Source of the DNA: Tigheibacillus halophilus | Lineage (GTDB): Bacteria > Bacillota > Bacilli > Bacillales > Amphibacillaceae | Reading direction: 5' to 3' | Length of the DNA: 64,000 nt | Assembly: GCF_042683165.1 (NCBI RefSeq) | Contig: NZ_JBHUIZ010000015.1 | Span: 186,001-250,000 of the forward strand | In this document: piece by piece, positions 17,848 through 27,318 of the stretch | How the letters are laid out: every line of letters starts with the position of its first letter | Numbering within the stretch: the first letter of the stretch is position 1 | Notes under the pieces: generated by a model | The model's database searches: none | What the model was told of the DNA's origin: nothing | Seen by the model: the letters and a program-made list of their open reading frames with translations, nothing else | Program-made: the position numbers and the translations under genes

Positions 17848-18849
17848 ATGATTAAATTTGGGATAATTGGAATGGGAACCCGAGGGCAAATATATGCAGA
17901 CACAATTGCCCAAAGTGGTTCAGCTGTCGTCTCAGCAATTACTGATATAAACAAGGAAAGTCTGGAAAAAAATATAAAGAAATACAAAACAAATGGGTAC
18001 ACAAATTTTGAAAACATGTTTGAACAAGAAGAACTTGATGCAGTTATTGTTGCTACTCCGGATTTTCTTCATAAAAATCCAGTTGTCATTGCTGCCAAAA
18101 GGGGAATCCATATAATGGTTGAAAAACCATTTTCCACAGATATTGCAGAAGCTACTGAAATGGCAACGGCAATTAAACAAGGGGGAGTCAAGTGTTTAGT
18201 TGGATTTGAAAACAGATGGAACAGTCCTTTTGTTGCGGTTAAAGAGGCAGTAGATAACAAAGATCTGGGGGAGATAATTACATTAAATAGTCGATTAAAT
18301 GATACTATTTATGTACCAACGAAGATGCTCAAATGGTCGACAAATTCATCCCCGGGTTGGTTTTTATTATCACATTCTATTGATCTTGCATGCTGGTTAA
18401 AAAATATGAAACCAACAAAAGTTTTTGCTGTAGGAACTCGTAAAAAGCTAGTATCAATGGGAATTGATACTTATGATTCAATACAAGCAACTATTACCTT
18501 TTCAGACGATACTCATGCTACATTCACCTCCAGCTGGATATTGCCTGAATCCATGCCATTATTATATGACTTTAAATATGAAATAATTGGGGAGGATGGT
18601 AGCTTGTATGTGGACTTACAAGATCAAATGGTAAAAAAAGCTGGATTACGTTATGATCATGTACACACGCTTGGTACACCAATTAATGGAAAACTCACAT
18701 CGGCACCAAGTCAAATGTTATTATCATTTATCGATAATATCCGCTATGATACAGAACCTGTCGCTGGCCCGGAAGCCGGATTATTAAATACGAGAATAGT
18801 CAGTGCATTGCATAAATCCATAGAAGAAAAAGAGATTCAAGAAATATAA
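17848..18849 (+). CDS. Gfo/Idh/MocA family NAD(P)-dependent oxidoreductase
   Basis: 333-residue dehydrogenase. The N-terminal Rossmann fold shows FGIIGMGTRGQIYADTI and the middle carries the family VEKPFSTDI loop with the catalytic-region lysine. The C-terminal a/b domain includes SHSIDLACWL, which holds the usual catalytic His. Family members oxidise or isomerise sugars, inositols and related polyols. It probably forms an operon with the SSS symporter upstream and ends at a strong terminator. Confidence 0.88.
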   Translation: MIKFGIIGMGTRGQIYADTIAQSGSAVVSAITDINKESLEKNIKKYKTNGYTNFENMFEQEELDAVIVATPDFLHKNPVVIAAKRGIHIMVEKPFSTDIAEATEMATAIKQGGVKCLVGFENRWNSPFVAVKEAVDNKDLGEIITLNSRLNDTIYVPTKMLKWSTNSSPGWFLLSHSIDLACWLKNMKPTKVFAVGTRKKLVSMGIDTYDSIQATITFSDDTHATFTSSWILPESMPLLYDFKYEIIGEDGSLYVDLQDQMVKKAGLRYDHVHTLGTPINGKLTSAPSQMLLSFIDNIRYDTEPVAGPEAGLLNTRIVSALHKSIEEKEIQEI

Positions 18850-18875
18850 GAAATGAAATCGAATTTTTTCATTTT

Positions 18876-18918
18876 AGGAAGAGCATTTCTAATTATTAGG
18901 TGCTCTTCTTTTTTTTTG
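18876..18918 (+). terminator. Intrinsic terminator after the Gfo/Idh/MocA gene
   Basis: GAAGAGCA (18878-18885) pairs with TGCTCTTC (18901-18908) across a 15-base loop and is followed by a run of nine T residues. Confidence 0.85.
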
Positions 18919-19081
18919 TGATCACGTATTTTATTATAACAATTCCCGCAAAGTTGTTTAGCTATGAAATGTGAGTAAAAATAAATGCATGAAAAAGTAG
19001 AAGAACATCATAAGATAGTTGACATAAGCAACTAATACAACTATACTAATCACAAATATCTGAAAAAGGGAATTATATGAA

Positions 19082-19519
19082 ATGACTGAAATTAGGGAAA
19101 TCAAACGTTTTAATAGGTTTTATCTACGTATGATAGGTCTATTTTCCATGTACACAGATCAGAGTGCGTATACAACCAATGAGGCTATGATTTTATTTGA
19201 AATCCATTCAAGGGAGGGGGAATGCACAGCTTCTATACTGTCTAATTATTTTTTGTTGGATAAAGGACATATAAGCAGACTGTTGAAGAAATTTGAGAAA
19301 AAAAATCTTCTAACAAAAATTATCTCTAAGAAAGATCGCCGTATTCAGTATTTAAAATTAACGCCAAAAGGGTTGCAGGATTTAAATAGACTTATGAAAC
19401 AAGCAGACGAGATTGTAGCAGGTATGATTCAAGATGTTGAACAAAACGAGCTTCATGAAATGATACAGGCTATGAAAAGGATAGAGAGCATTTTAAATAA
19501 AACTAGGAAAAGAGGATAA
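19082..19519 (+). CDS. MarR family transcriptional regulator
   Basis: 145-residue winged-helix protein. The recognition region reads TASILSNYFLLDKGHISRLL and the wing KKDRRIQYLKLTPKG, the usual MarR order. It begins four genes' worth of peptide-transport operon and ends only four bases before the binding-protein gene, so it is likely to be co-transcribed with, and to regulate, that operon. Confidence 0.88.
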   Translation: MTEIREIKRFNRFYLRMIGLFSMYTDQSAYTTNEAMILFEIHSREGECTASILSNYFLLDKGHISRLLKKFEKKNLLTKIISKKDRRIQYLKLTPKGLQDLNRLMKQADEIVAGMIQDVEQNELHEMIQAMKRIESILNKTRKRG

Positions 19520-19523
19520 ATAT

Positions 19524-21062
19524 ATGAAAAAGTATGTGCTGATGCTTTTATCAATTAGCTTATTAATCGCAATATCTGCTTGTACTGAAGGAACTAGCAA
19601 ACCGGACGGCTCCTCAACTGATGGATCCAAAAAAGATAGCCTCGTTATCGGTTTTGAATCAGATGCTGCGACTCTAATAGCTAATTCAGATGTGAACTAT
19701 GTAACGGATACACAGATCCGCAATATTTATGATCCTTTAATCGAGAGAGACAAAGAGACAGGTGAGTTTACACCAGTCCTTGCTGAGAAGTGGGGAAATA
19801 TAGATAAAACGACTTGGCGTATCAAATTGAAAAAAGGTATCAAATTTCAAAACGGGGCAGATTTTGATGCTAATTCGGTAAAGTTTAGCATTGACTATAT
19901 TCTTGATAAGAAAAACAACTCGGCCTATCGCTCAAGATGGGCTGATGTAAAAGAGGTCAAGGTAATTTCACCGGACGAAGTTAAGATTATAACAATAAAG
20001 CCGTTTCCTAGTTTGATCCAGAGAATTGCTGAGGATTTATTAATTATGGATCCTGGATATGTAAAAGAAGTAGGAACAGAAAAGGCGGCAAAGGAACCGA
20101 TTGGCACTGGTCCGTATAAATTTATGAAATGGTCGCGCGACAATTATCTTAAGCTTGAGGCTTTCAACGATTATTGGCAAGGAAAACCCAAAATTAAAAA
20201 CTTAGAATTTCGTTACATACCTGAATTTAGTTCAAGATTGTCTGCTTTCTTAAGTGGAGAAATTGATATGTTCAAAAATATTCCTGTGGACTCTGTTGAA
20301 AAGGTAAAAAGTGGCGACAATGCAACAGTTGAAGAAATCGCTTCATCCAGGGTTAACTACTTGGCATTAAATACTTTCCATGACGGACCCTTGAAAGATG
20401 AAAAGATTCGCCAAGCGATCAATTATGCAGTAAATGTCGATGAACTTTTGGAATCTATTCTGAACGGACATGGTACAAAAATGACGGGGCCATTGTCAGA
20501 ATTGAATGCTGAATACGTGAAAACAGATGACTATGGTTATGACCCGGATAAGGCATTAAAGCTTATTAAAGAAGCAGGATATGATCCAAAATCTCTTAAA
20601 CTGACCCTTGATACGCCGAGTGGCCGTTATCCAATGGATTCTCAAGTTGCACAAGGTATAGCATCACAGCTAAAAGAAATCGGCATACAAGTTGATGTCA
20701 AAGTGAATGAATGGGGAGCACACTTAGAAAAGATCCAGAACCGAAAAATGGGAGATATGTTCATTCTGGGGTGGGGGCCAGCATTCGACGCACAGTCTAC
20801 AATTGAAAATTTATTTACAAAAGTGGCCCCATATAGCAGTTTTTATGACAAAGGGATAGAGAAAAGTATTTATCAAACAAACCAATTATTTGATAAAGAT
20901 AAAAGATTTGATGGTTATGCAAAAATTCAAAAGGAATTGGTACAAAAGGCTGCTTGGGTACCACTTTGGCAGCAAGCAGACTTATATGCGGTACGCAGTA
21001 ATCTAAATTTTAAACCACGGGTTGATGAGAAGATGCAGGCTTTTGAGATGTCCTGGAAATAA
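19524..21062 (+). CDS. Extracellular solute-binding lipoprotein, family 5 (oligopeptide/dipeptide ABC transporter)
   Basis: 512-residue lipoprotein. A type II signal peptide ends in ISAC with the lipidated Cys at residue 20, followed by a Ser/Gly/Asp-rich linker. The SBP_bac_5 core includes the family motif TDTQIRNIYDPLIERDKETG, the WRIKLKKGIKFQNG strand, EPIGTGPYKF and the ILGWGPAFDAQSTIENLF region. It captures the ligand outside the membrane and hands it to the two permeases encoded next. Ligands of this family include di- and oligopeptides, nickel chelates and opines; the adjacent M24 peptidase-like gene suggests a peptide or amide. Confidence 0.92.
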   Translation: MKKYVLMLLSISLLIAISACTEGTSKPDGSSTDGSKKDSLVIGFESDAATLIANSDVNYVTDTQIRNIYDPLIERDKETGEFTPVLAEKWGNIDKTTWRIKLKKGIKFQNGADFDANSVKFSIDYILDKKNNSAYRSRWADVKEVKVISPDEVKIITIKPFPSLIQRIAEDLLIMDPGYVKEVGTEKAAKEPIGTGPYKFMKWSRDNYLKLEAFNDYWQGKPKIKNLEFRYIPEFSSRLSAFLSGEIDMFKNIPVDSVEKVKSGDNATVEEIASSRVNYLALNTFHDGPLKDEKIRQAINYAVNVDELLESILNGHGTKMTGPLSELNAEYVKTDDYGYDPDKALKLIKEAGYDPKSLKLTLDTPSGRYPMDSQVAQGIASQLKEIGIQVDVKVNEWGAHLEKIQNRKMGDMFILGWGPAFDAQSTIENLFTKVAPYSSFYDKGIEKSIYQTNQLFDKDKRFDGYAKIQKELVQKAAWVPLWQQADLYAVRSNLNFKPRVDEKMQAFEMSWK

Positions 21063-21104
21063 GAAAAAAAGTTTTACAAAGCTGAATTGCGGAGGGGGCC
21101 TTTC

Positions 21105-22022
21105 ATGTTTGATTTTATCATTAAAAGGTTCTTACAGGTAATTATCGTAGTTTTTTTGGCACTCACTGTAGTTTTTTTCCTGATAAGACTGTCAGGGGAT
21201 CCTACGACTTTGTTTTTGCCGCCGGATGCACCAAAAGAGCAGATAGTGGAGTATCAAGAACTTTTAGGTTTTAATCGACCACTATATGTCCAGTATGGAG
21301 ATTTTATAATCCACGCTGTCCAAGGAGATTTTGGTCAATCTCTTAGAAGTAAGGAAGATGCCTTGGGGATAGTAATTGAACGTTTGCCGGCAACTTTTCA
21401 GCTTGCGTTCACCGCGCTTGTGTTAGCTTTGATTGTAGCAATACCGCTGGGTGTTTTATCAGCATATAAAAGAAACACTGTATTCGACAAACTCGGTGTG
21501 GGATTAACAATTGTTGGACAGGCGATTCCTAGTTTCTGGCTGGGCTTAATATTAATTTATTTGTTTGCCGCCCAACTGAAGATGCTTCCTTCCGGTGGCG
21601 GGGGGACACCGTTGCACATGATTCTACCTACTATAACATTAGCAGCCTATAGTATCGCTAGGTTTACACGGTTCACCAGATCTGCGATGCTCGATGTTTT
21701 GAGAAAAGACTATATTCGTACTGCCAAATCATCGGGCGTTCCCACGACCAGGTTAATCATGCGATATGCATTAAAGAATTCGCTTATTCCGATTATCACA
21801 TTAGTTGCATTGGATTTAGGTGTACTGTTAGGCGGTGCCGTGATAACAGAAGTGGTGTTTTCTTGGCCGGGAATTGGCAGGCTGCTTATGCAGTCTTTGA
21901 TGAATCGGGATTTTCCAATTGTCCTTGCAGGTGTGTTTATTATTGCTACCATTTATGCAGTAATAAATTTTATTGCCGATGTGCTATACGCTTATGTTAA
22001 CCCTCAAATCAGAGTGAAGTAG
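21105..22022 (+). CDS. ABC transporter permease (DppB/OppB type)
   Basis: About 305-residue inner-membrane permease with six helices. It carries the N-terminal family segment FLALTVVFFLIRLSGDPTT and the EAA-like loop DYIRTAKSSGVPTTRLIMRY that contacts the ATPase. A longer frame from TTG 21087 would run through the GGAGGGGG ribosome site, so the ATG at 21105 is the proper start. Second gene of the peptide ABC operon. Confidence 0.9.
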   Translation: MFDFIIKRFLQVIIVVFLALTVVFFLIRLSGDPTTLFLPPDAPKEQIVEYQELLGFNRPLYVQYGDFIIHAVQGDFGQSLRSKEDALGIVIERLPATFQLAFTALVLALIVAIPLGVLSAYKRNTVFDKLGVGLTIVGQAIPSFWLGLILIYLFAAQLKMLPSGGGGTPLHMILPTITLAAYSIARFTRFTRSAMLDVLRKDYIRTAKSSGVPTTRLIMRYALKNSLIPIITLVALDLGVLLGGAVITEVVFSWPGIGRLLMQSLMNRDFPIVLAGVFIIATIYAVINFIADVLYAYVNPQIRVK

Positions 22023-22030
22023 GTGAGAAT

Positions 22031-22933
22031 ATGTCTTCAGGTAATGCAGAAGAAGTTTTTAAACATCATTTGGTTAAAGAAAAAAAGCAATCGAGCATAG
22101 AAATTTTTTTTTCAAGATTAGTTAGAAGCTGGACCGGAATGCTGGGTCTTCTTATCATAATTGTTTTATTGATTATAAGTATTTTTGGGCAGTGGATGAC
22201 CCCCTTTGATCCCCTGCATGCGGAGTTTAGCAATAAACTTTTACCCCCCATGACTGATGGTCATTTGTTGGGTACAGATCAACTGGGGAGAGATATTTTT
22301 TCCAGAATTATCGGAGGAGCAAAGGTATCCGTAATTATCGGGGTTTCAACAGTGTTTATAGCAGGATTGATTGGTACTGCCGTCGGGATTATTGCTGGGT
22401 TTTTTAGAGGTTGGATTGACGTTATTTTAATGCGTATTGTAGATGTTCAGCTTAGTTTCCCTTTTATCCTTTTGGTTTTGGTGATAAATGCGGTAATAGG
22501 AACAGGTTTGCGAAATATCGTTATTTCGCTAGCTATTGGAGGCTGGGTTATTTTCGCCCGTGTAATTAGAAGTGAGGTGCTGGCAATACGTGAGAAGGAA
22601 TTTATCACAGCTTGTATTGCTACTGGTGTCACCAGACTGGAAATCCTTGTTAAACATATTGTTCCCAGTTTATTTACACCAATGATCATTTTAGGATCCT
22701 TGCAAATAGGAACTTATATTATTGCGGAAGCGTCTGTCAGTTTTCTGGGATTTGGTGTGCAGCCGCCGATACCGGCATGGGGAAATATGTTGAATGAAGG
22801 GAAAGATTATATCTTTAGCTCTTGGTGGCTAATCACTTTCCCGGGTTTGGCCATCATCATTACTACGCTTGGTGTTAATCTCTTTGGGGATTGGTTGCGG
22901 GATACCTTGGATCCGGAACTTAAAGGGGAATGA
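22031..22933 (+). CDS. ABC transporter permease (DppC/OppC type)
   Basis: 300-residue partner permease. It starts with a cytoplasmic N-terminus and a first helix near residues 35-57, followed by the family motif GHLLGTDQLGRDIFSRIIGG. The EAA loop reads EFITACIATGVTRLEILVKH. It begins eight bases after the DppB-type gene with an AGGTGAG site. Confidence 0.9.
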   Translation: MSSGNAEEVFKHHLVKEKKQSSIEIFFSRLVRSWTGMLGLLIIIVLLIISIFGQWMTPFDPLHAEFSNKLLPPMTDGHLLGTDQLGRDIFSRIIGGAKVSVIIGVSTVFIAGLIGTAVGIIAGFFRGWIDVILMRIVDVQLSFPFILLVLVINAVIGTGLRNIVISLAIGGWVIFARVIRSEVLAIREKEFITACIATGVTRLEILVKHIVPSLFTPMIILGSLQIGTYIIAEASVSFLGFGVQPPIPAWGNMLNEGKDYIFSSWWLITFPGLAIIITTLGVNLFGDWLRDTLDPELKGE

Positions 22934-22949
22934 ATGGGGAGGGGAGTTT

Positions 22950-23936
22950 ATGAGTGATACGATCTTGGAAATCAAGGATTTAACTGTTCAATTTAAAAGC
23001 GGAAAAGAATATGTCCAACCCGTTCGAGGTATTAATTTTGAGTTGAAAAAGGGAGAAATACTGGGTGTAGTCGGTGAATCTGGGAGCGGCAAAAGCGTAA
23101 CATCCCTGGCTATAATGGGATTGCTTCCGGATAAGACAAGTGAAATTGTGAATGGAGAAGTGTCATTTCGTGGTAAGGACCTAACAAAATTGAAGGAAAA
23201 GGAATACAGAAAGATCAGGGGCAATGATATTTCGATGATTTTCCAGGAACCTATGACCTCATTGAATCCTGTGTTTACGATTGGAGAACAGTTGAGCGAG
23301 CCACTAAGGCAACACAGGAAAATGTCAAAAAACGAAATTCAATCTAAGATTGTCTCTATGTTAAAGCAGGTTGGCATACCAAGAGCTGAGCAAATTATAA
23401 ACGAATATCCGCATCAATTATCTGGAGGGATGAGACAACGTGTAATGATTTCACTCGCATTATTATGTCAGCCGAAGTTGATGATTGCTGATGAGCCTAC
23501 CACTGCGCTTGATGTTACGATACAAGCACAAATACTGAGGTTGATGAAAGAGATTAAGAATAATCATGATATGAGTCTATTATTCATCACACATGATTTG
23601 GGAGTTGTTGCTGAAATGTGTGATCGTGTAGTTGTCATGTATGCCGGTGAAATCGTTGAATTGGCAGAGGTAAACGAGATGTTTGATAACCCTTTGCACC
23701 CTTACACAAAGGGACTGATTAATTCGTTACCATCGAAAAATACCCGCAAGAAAAGGCTTTATTCCATAGATGGTCAGGTTCCAAAACCTAATACAGTTAA
23801 CAAAGGATGTATTTTTGCAAGCAGATGTCCCATGTCATTTGCCAAATGCTTTGAAAAGACCCCACCTTCATTCAAGAAAGGGGATCATATGAGTAAATGT
23901 TGGCTGCAAGAAACGGCTGAAGGGGGGAGGGTATAG
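22950..23936 (+). CDS. ABC transporter ATP-binding protein (DppD/OppD type)
   Basis: 328-residue ATPase. Walker A GESGSGKS, signature LSGGMRQRVMI, Walker B LMIADEPTTALD and switch His in FITHDLGV are all intact. It ends with the oligopeptide-ATPase C-terminal domain (CIFASRCPMSFAKC), whose cysteines may hold an iron-sulfur cluster in this family. Although an open frame extends upstream into the permease gene, GGGGAGGGGAG precedes the ATG at 22950, which matches the family N-terminus (ILEIKDLTVQF). Confidence 0.92.
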   Translation: MSDTILEIKDLTVQFKSGKEYVQPVRGINFELKKGEILGVVGESGSGKSVTSLAIMGLLPDKTSEIVNGEVSFRGKDLTKLKEKEYRKIRGNDISMIFQEPMTSLNPVFTIGEQLSEPLRQHRKMSKNEIQSKIVSMLKQVGIPRAEQIINEYPHQLSGGMRQRVMISLALLCQPKLMIADEPTTALDVTIQAQILRLMKEIKNNHDMSLLFITHDLGVVAEMCDRVVVMYAGEIVELAEVNEMFDNPLHPYTKGLINSLPSKNTRKKRLYSIDGQVPKPNTVNKGCIFASRCPMSFAKCFEKTPPSFKKGDHMSKCWLQETAEGGRV

Positions 23937-24943
23937 TGGATTCCAATACATTGCTTGGAGTTAAGAATCTTAAGAAGCATTATGAAATTGCCCAGGGAAT
24001 GTTTAAGCCAAATATCATCGTTCGCGCCGTGGATGACATCAGTTTTTCGGTAAACAGGGGTGAAACTTTTGCACTTGTGGGGGAATCCGGGTGTGGCAAA
24101 TCGACAACTGGAAAAACAATTTTGAGGCTGACAGAACCGACAGCTGGTGAAATAACATTTAACGGTGAACACGTTGAGAAATTGCCCTATCGAAGACTCC
24201 GGGCATTGCGAAAGCGAATGCAGATGGTGTTTCAAGACCCGTATGCTTCTCTCGATCCCAAAAAAACAATCAAACAGATATTAATGGAACCATTACGTGT
24301 TCACAAACAATTTGCAGAAAAGGAACGATTGCAAAAAATAATCACTATGCTTGAAATTATCGGTATGTCGGAGGCCTATTTAAATCGTTACCCTCATGAG
24401 TTTTCGGGTGGACAGCGTCAAAGAATCGGTATAGCACGAGCTGTTATTTTACAACCAGACTTCATTATTGCAGATGAGCCAGTATCCGCATTGGATGTGT
24501 CCGTACAATCACAGGTAATTAATCTGATGTTGGATTTGCAAAAAGAGTTTGGTTTGACATACTTATTTATTTCACATGATTTAAGTGTGATTGAACATAT
24601 GACAGATAGAGTCGCAGTTATGTATTTAGGAAAAATTGTAGAAGTTGCTAAAACAGAAGATTTATTCGAAGCACCAAAACACCCTTACACGAAAGCACTG
24701 ATATCGGCTGTTCCAATCTCTCACCCTGCAGAGAAGAAGGATCGTATTGTGCTTACAGGAGATGTCCCGAGCCCGGTGGACCCACCAAAGGGGTGTGCCT
24801 TTCATACCAGGTGTCCGTATGCTTTGGAAATTTGCCGTAATAATGTCCCAGAGCAAACAATCTTTGACAATGGCCACACGGTAAATTGCCATTTATTTAA
24901 TAATAAGGAGGAAGAAAATTATGCTACTATCCATTCCCATTGA
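23936..24943 (+). CDS. ABC transporter ATP-binding protein (DppF/OppF type)
   Basis: 335-residue second ATPase of the peptide transporter. Walker A GESGCGKS, signature FSGGQRQRIGIARA, Walker B FIIADEPVSALD and FISHDLSV are present, as is the C-terminal CAFHTRCPYALEIC cysteine motif. The GTG start overlaps the preceding stop by one base (TAGTG). Its own last 23 bases overlap the M24 gene. Confidence 0.92.
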   Translation: MDSNTLLGVKNLKKHYEIAQGMFKPNIIVRAVDDISFSVNRGETFALVGESGCGKSTTGKTILRLTEPTAGEITFNGEHVEKLPYRRLRALRKRMQMVFQDPYASLDPKKTIKQILMEPLRVHKQFAEKERLQKIITMLEIIGMSEAYLNRYPHEFSGGQRQRIGIARAVILQPDFIIADEPVSALDVSVQSQVINLMLDLQKEFGLTYLFISHDLSVIEHMTDRVAVMYLGKIVEVAKTEDLFEAPKHPYTKALISAVPISHPAEKKDRIVLTGDVPSPVDPPKGCAFHTRCPYALEICRNNVPEQTIFDNGHTVNCHLFNNKEEENYATIHSH

Positions 24944-26099
24944 TGAATTGAAAGAGCGTCAAAGAAAGTTTTTTAACAGGCTGTCAGAAAGGAACTGCAA
25001 TGCCTCTGTCATTTTTAGCACAACAGATATTTTTTATTTAACAGGATTTCATTTTCATTCCACAGAACGACCTATTGGGTTGTTAACTGACCCGGAGCAA
25101 AGGGTTCACCTATTCGTTCCTGCCCTGGAGCATGAGCATTCAGAAGAATATGGAACAGTAGATTTTGTGCATTCTTATCCAGAATATCCTGGCACTAAAC
25201 ATCCTATGGAATATTTGCAAGAGATACTGAAAAACTATCATTTTAACGATAAAAATATTGGTTATGATTCAATGGGGTATGGCTCGCCAATGGGGTATAG
25301 GGGGCCGTCAATCGACCAGCTAATAAATGCAAAGCAATTTATTTCGCTGCATGGTGTGATTGAAGAAATGCGATTTGTTAAATCATCAAATGAGGTTGAA
25401 CTTATCAAAGAATCATGTCGCTGGGGTAATTTAGCACACAGGCTTTTACAAAAATATACTAAAGTTGGTTTAAGTGAAATAGAAATCACAAGTAAGGCTT
25501 CTTCCGAAGCGACAATGGCCATGATTGAAACCCTGGGTCCTGAGTATAAGCCACATGGTCAAACGGCATATGCACTTTTCAGGGGACAAGTTGGTCCAGA
25601 GTCTGCATTCCCACATGCAGTTACTCAAAATATTGTAATGTCAAAAGGTGATACATTAGTTACTGGTGCAGCGGCGGATGTATTTGGCTACCATAGCGAA
25701 TTGGAGAGAACCATGTTCGTAGAAGAGGTTTCCAAAGAGCAGGAAAAATATTTTAATTATATGTATGAAGCACAGAAAGTTGCTTTTTCAGCGATTAAAC
25801 CAGGAAAGACATACGCTTCTGTGGAAAAAGCGGTGCAGACATACTTTGAAATGGAAGGGATAACCGATTTAACCAGACACCATACAGGCCACAATATTGG
25901 TTTGCTCGGACACGAGGCCCCGTTTTTTGATTTAGGAGATAAAACTCTACTTGAACCCGGAATGGTTGTAACAGTTGAACCGGGGATATATGTAAAAGGA
26001 ATCGGTGGATTTAGGCATTCTGATACAGTACTGGTTACCAGCGATGGAATTGAGATGCTAACATATTATCCTAGTGATTTAGAATCGCTTATTTGCTAG
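24921..26099 (+). CDS. M24-family (Xaa-Pro aminopeptidase/creatinase-like) hydrolase with altered metal-ligand positions
   Basis: 392-residue protein of pita-bread fold, with a creatinase N-domain (residues 1-150) and an M24 catalytic domain. The ATG at 24921 has an AAGGAGGAAG site and overlaps the ATPase gene, so it belongs to the peptide ABC operon. By position, the five metal ligands of prolidase/aminopeptidase P would be G249 (usually Asp), E260 (usually Asp, in YHSELERT), H324 (in TGHNIG, retained), E353 (in VEPGIYV, retained) and S367 (usually Glu). It may therefore be a metal-poor or metal-free amidohydrolase like creatinase, or an enzyme for an unusual amide, rather than a true X-Pro peptidase. 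Function inferred only. Confidence 0.8.
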   Translation: MLLSIPIDELKERQRKFFNRLSERNCNASVIFSTTDIFYLTGFHFHSTERPIGLLTDPEQRVHLFVPALEHEHSEEYGTVDFVHSYPEYPGTKHPMEYLQEILKNYHFNDKNIGYDSMGYGSPMGYRGPSIDQLINAKQFISLHGVIEEMRFVKSSNEVELIKESCRWGNLAHRLLQKYTKVGLSEIEITSKASSEATMAMIETLGPEYKPHGQTAYALFRGQVGPESAFPHAVTQNIVMSKGDTLVTGAAADVFGYHSELERTMFVEEVSKEQEKYFNYMYEAQKVAFSAIKPGKTYASVEKAVQTYFEMEGITDLTRHHTGHNIGLLGHEAPFFDLGDKTLLEPGMVVTVEPGIYVKGIGGFRHSDTVLVTSDGIEMLTYYPSDLESLIC

Positions 26100-26110
26100 T
26101 GAGAAAACAA

Positions 26111-26162
26111 TAAAGAAGCGATATGCCCTTGTTGGGGTATATCGTTTCTTTACTGTTTTCTT
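26111..26162 (+). terminator. Intrinsic terminator of the peptide ABC operon
   Basis: TAAAGAAGCGATATGCCC (26111-26128) pairs with GGGTATATCGTTTCTTTA (26135-26152, two G-T pairs) around a short loop, followed by CTGTTTTCTT. It lies 12 bases after the M24 stop. Confidence 0.85.
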
Positions 26163-26485
26163 ATTTAATAATGGAAAATTGAAAGGCGTTGTAGATAGAT
26201 ATGAACGTGTTTCCTCTTATCCACTCTATAACATATGGGGTGTTAGAAATCACGGTCTAAACTACTAACATCCTGACGCTGCCATACCGAGTCCAATTTT
26301 TGGCGAATTCCTTTAAGCTGCTCTTTCTAACGAACATGGACATACCAATCGCACAACATTTGCCATAAATACGGAAATGCCATGATAAGTGATTAGGAAA
26401 GTTACCCCCTTATCGATAAATTTGTATTTGCATGCACCGAACTTAGAGCTATTAATATTTGTTTTGCTAGTCCAATTAGTAACGA
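26163..26485. other. Gene-free stretch
   Basis: No gene can be supported here. A minus-strand reading near 26270-26340 gives a short peptide-like stretch without a start (around LKEFAKNWTRYGS), possibly a decayed fragment, but it is not recognisable. Confidence 0.4.
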
Positions 26486-26515
26486 TAGTGAAAATAATTG
26501 GTATTTTGCTATAAT
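26486..26515 (+). promoter_or_regulatory. Candidate sigma-A promoter of the RpiR gene
   Basis: A consensus -10 box TATAAT at 26510-26515 has a weak -35-like TAGTGA at 26486-26491 with an 18-base spacer. The start codon follows 24 bases after the -10. Confidence 0.45.
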
Positions 26516-26538
26516 ATAATAGGATAGAGGTGGGGAAC

Positions 26539-27267
26539 ATGCATTTTGATGAAAGAATTCGGAAGTTCGAATACAAATTCAATGATACTGATGATCAGGT
26601 TATTGAATACATTTTGGAACATAGGTCTGAAATTTCTAATATATCTATTCAAAATTTAGCGAATAAATTGTACACGGTTCCAAATACAATTATGCGATTA
26701 TCAAAGAAGTTAGGCTACCGTGGTTTCTCTCATCTTAAGACTAGTTTAAAAGATGAGTTTGAAAGCAGAGATATCCAGAAAAAAAACAGTACCTATCACC
26801 ATGTCCAGAAAACATTTGAACTCATTGACGAGGAACTGATGGTCACAGTAGCAAAGCTAATAAAAGAAGCTAAACATGTTCTCTTTTTTGCGGTAGGTGA
26901 CAATGCTGATCTGTGCAATATTATTGTTAATAACCTTAGAGTGGCAAAAAAAGAATCTCACTTTTTCTTACACCGCCATGAAAATTTGCGTCAAATTCAA
27001 GGTATGGGGAAGAAAGACATATTATTTTTAATTAGTTTATCCGGAAAGACTCCGCAAGTTCTAGAAATGGCGAGAGAAGCCAAACGGCAAGGAGTCCAAC
27101 TCGTATCATTGACTCATTTTGATCAGAATCCGCTTCAGCGATTTGCTTCAATTAATTTATATTGTTACTCGCCCAAAAAAGAGATGAACGGTTATAATGT
27201 AACAGATCATACTCCGATTATGATTGTATTGCAAACACTGTCTCAAACTTATTGGAGACATTTTTAA
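26539..27267 (+). CDS. MurR/RpiR family transcriptional regulator
   Basis: About 242-residue regulator. The N-terminal RpiR helix-turn-helix reads ISIQNLANKLYTVPNTIMRL followed by SKKLGYRGFSHLK. A C-terminal SIS domain (about residues 105-235, VLFFAVGDNADLCNIIV and DILFLISLSGKTPQVLEMA) would sense a phosphosugar. A GTG at 26530 is in frame, but GAGGTGG lies across it, so the ATG at 26539 is preferred. It sits directly upstream of the PTS and alpha-mannosidase genes and is their probable regulator, responding to a sugar phosphate. Confidence 0.9.
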   Translation: MHFDERIRKFEYKFNDTDDQVIEYILEHRSEISNISIQNLANKLYTVPNTIMRLSKKLGYRGFSHLKTSLKDEFESRDIQKKNSTYHHVQKTFELIDEELMVTVAKLIKEAKHVLFFAVGDNADLCNIIVNNLRVAKKESHFFLHRHENLRQIQGMGKKDILFLISLSGKTPQVLEMAREAKRQGVQLVSLTHFDQNPLQRFASINLYCYSPKKEMNGYNVTDHTPIMIVLQTLSQTYWRHF

Positions 27268-27318
27268 AAGAGTGAAAAAATACACAGAAATTTAGAAAAA
27301 ACTATAAAATGTGTTTAC

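Noticed and set aside
22869..22949. Upstream extension of the DppD-type ATPase to 22869
   Set aside because: The extension runs through the permease C-terminus and the ribosome site; family N-terminus begins at the ATG at 22950.
26270..26340. Possible transposase tail on the minus strand
   Set aside because: Only about 25 residues, no catalytic motif and no terminal repeats.
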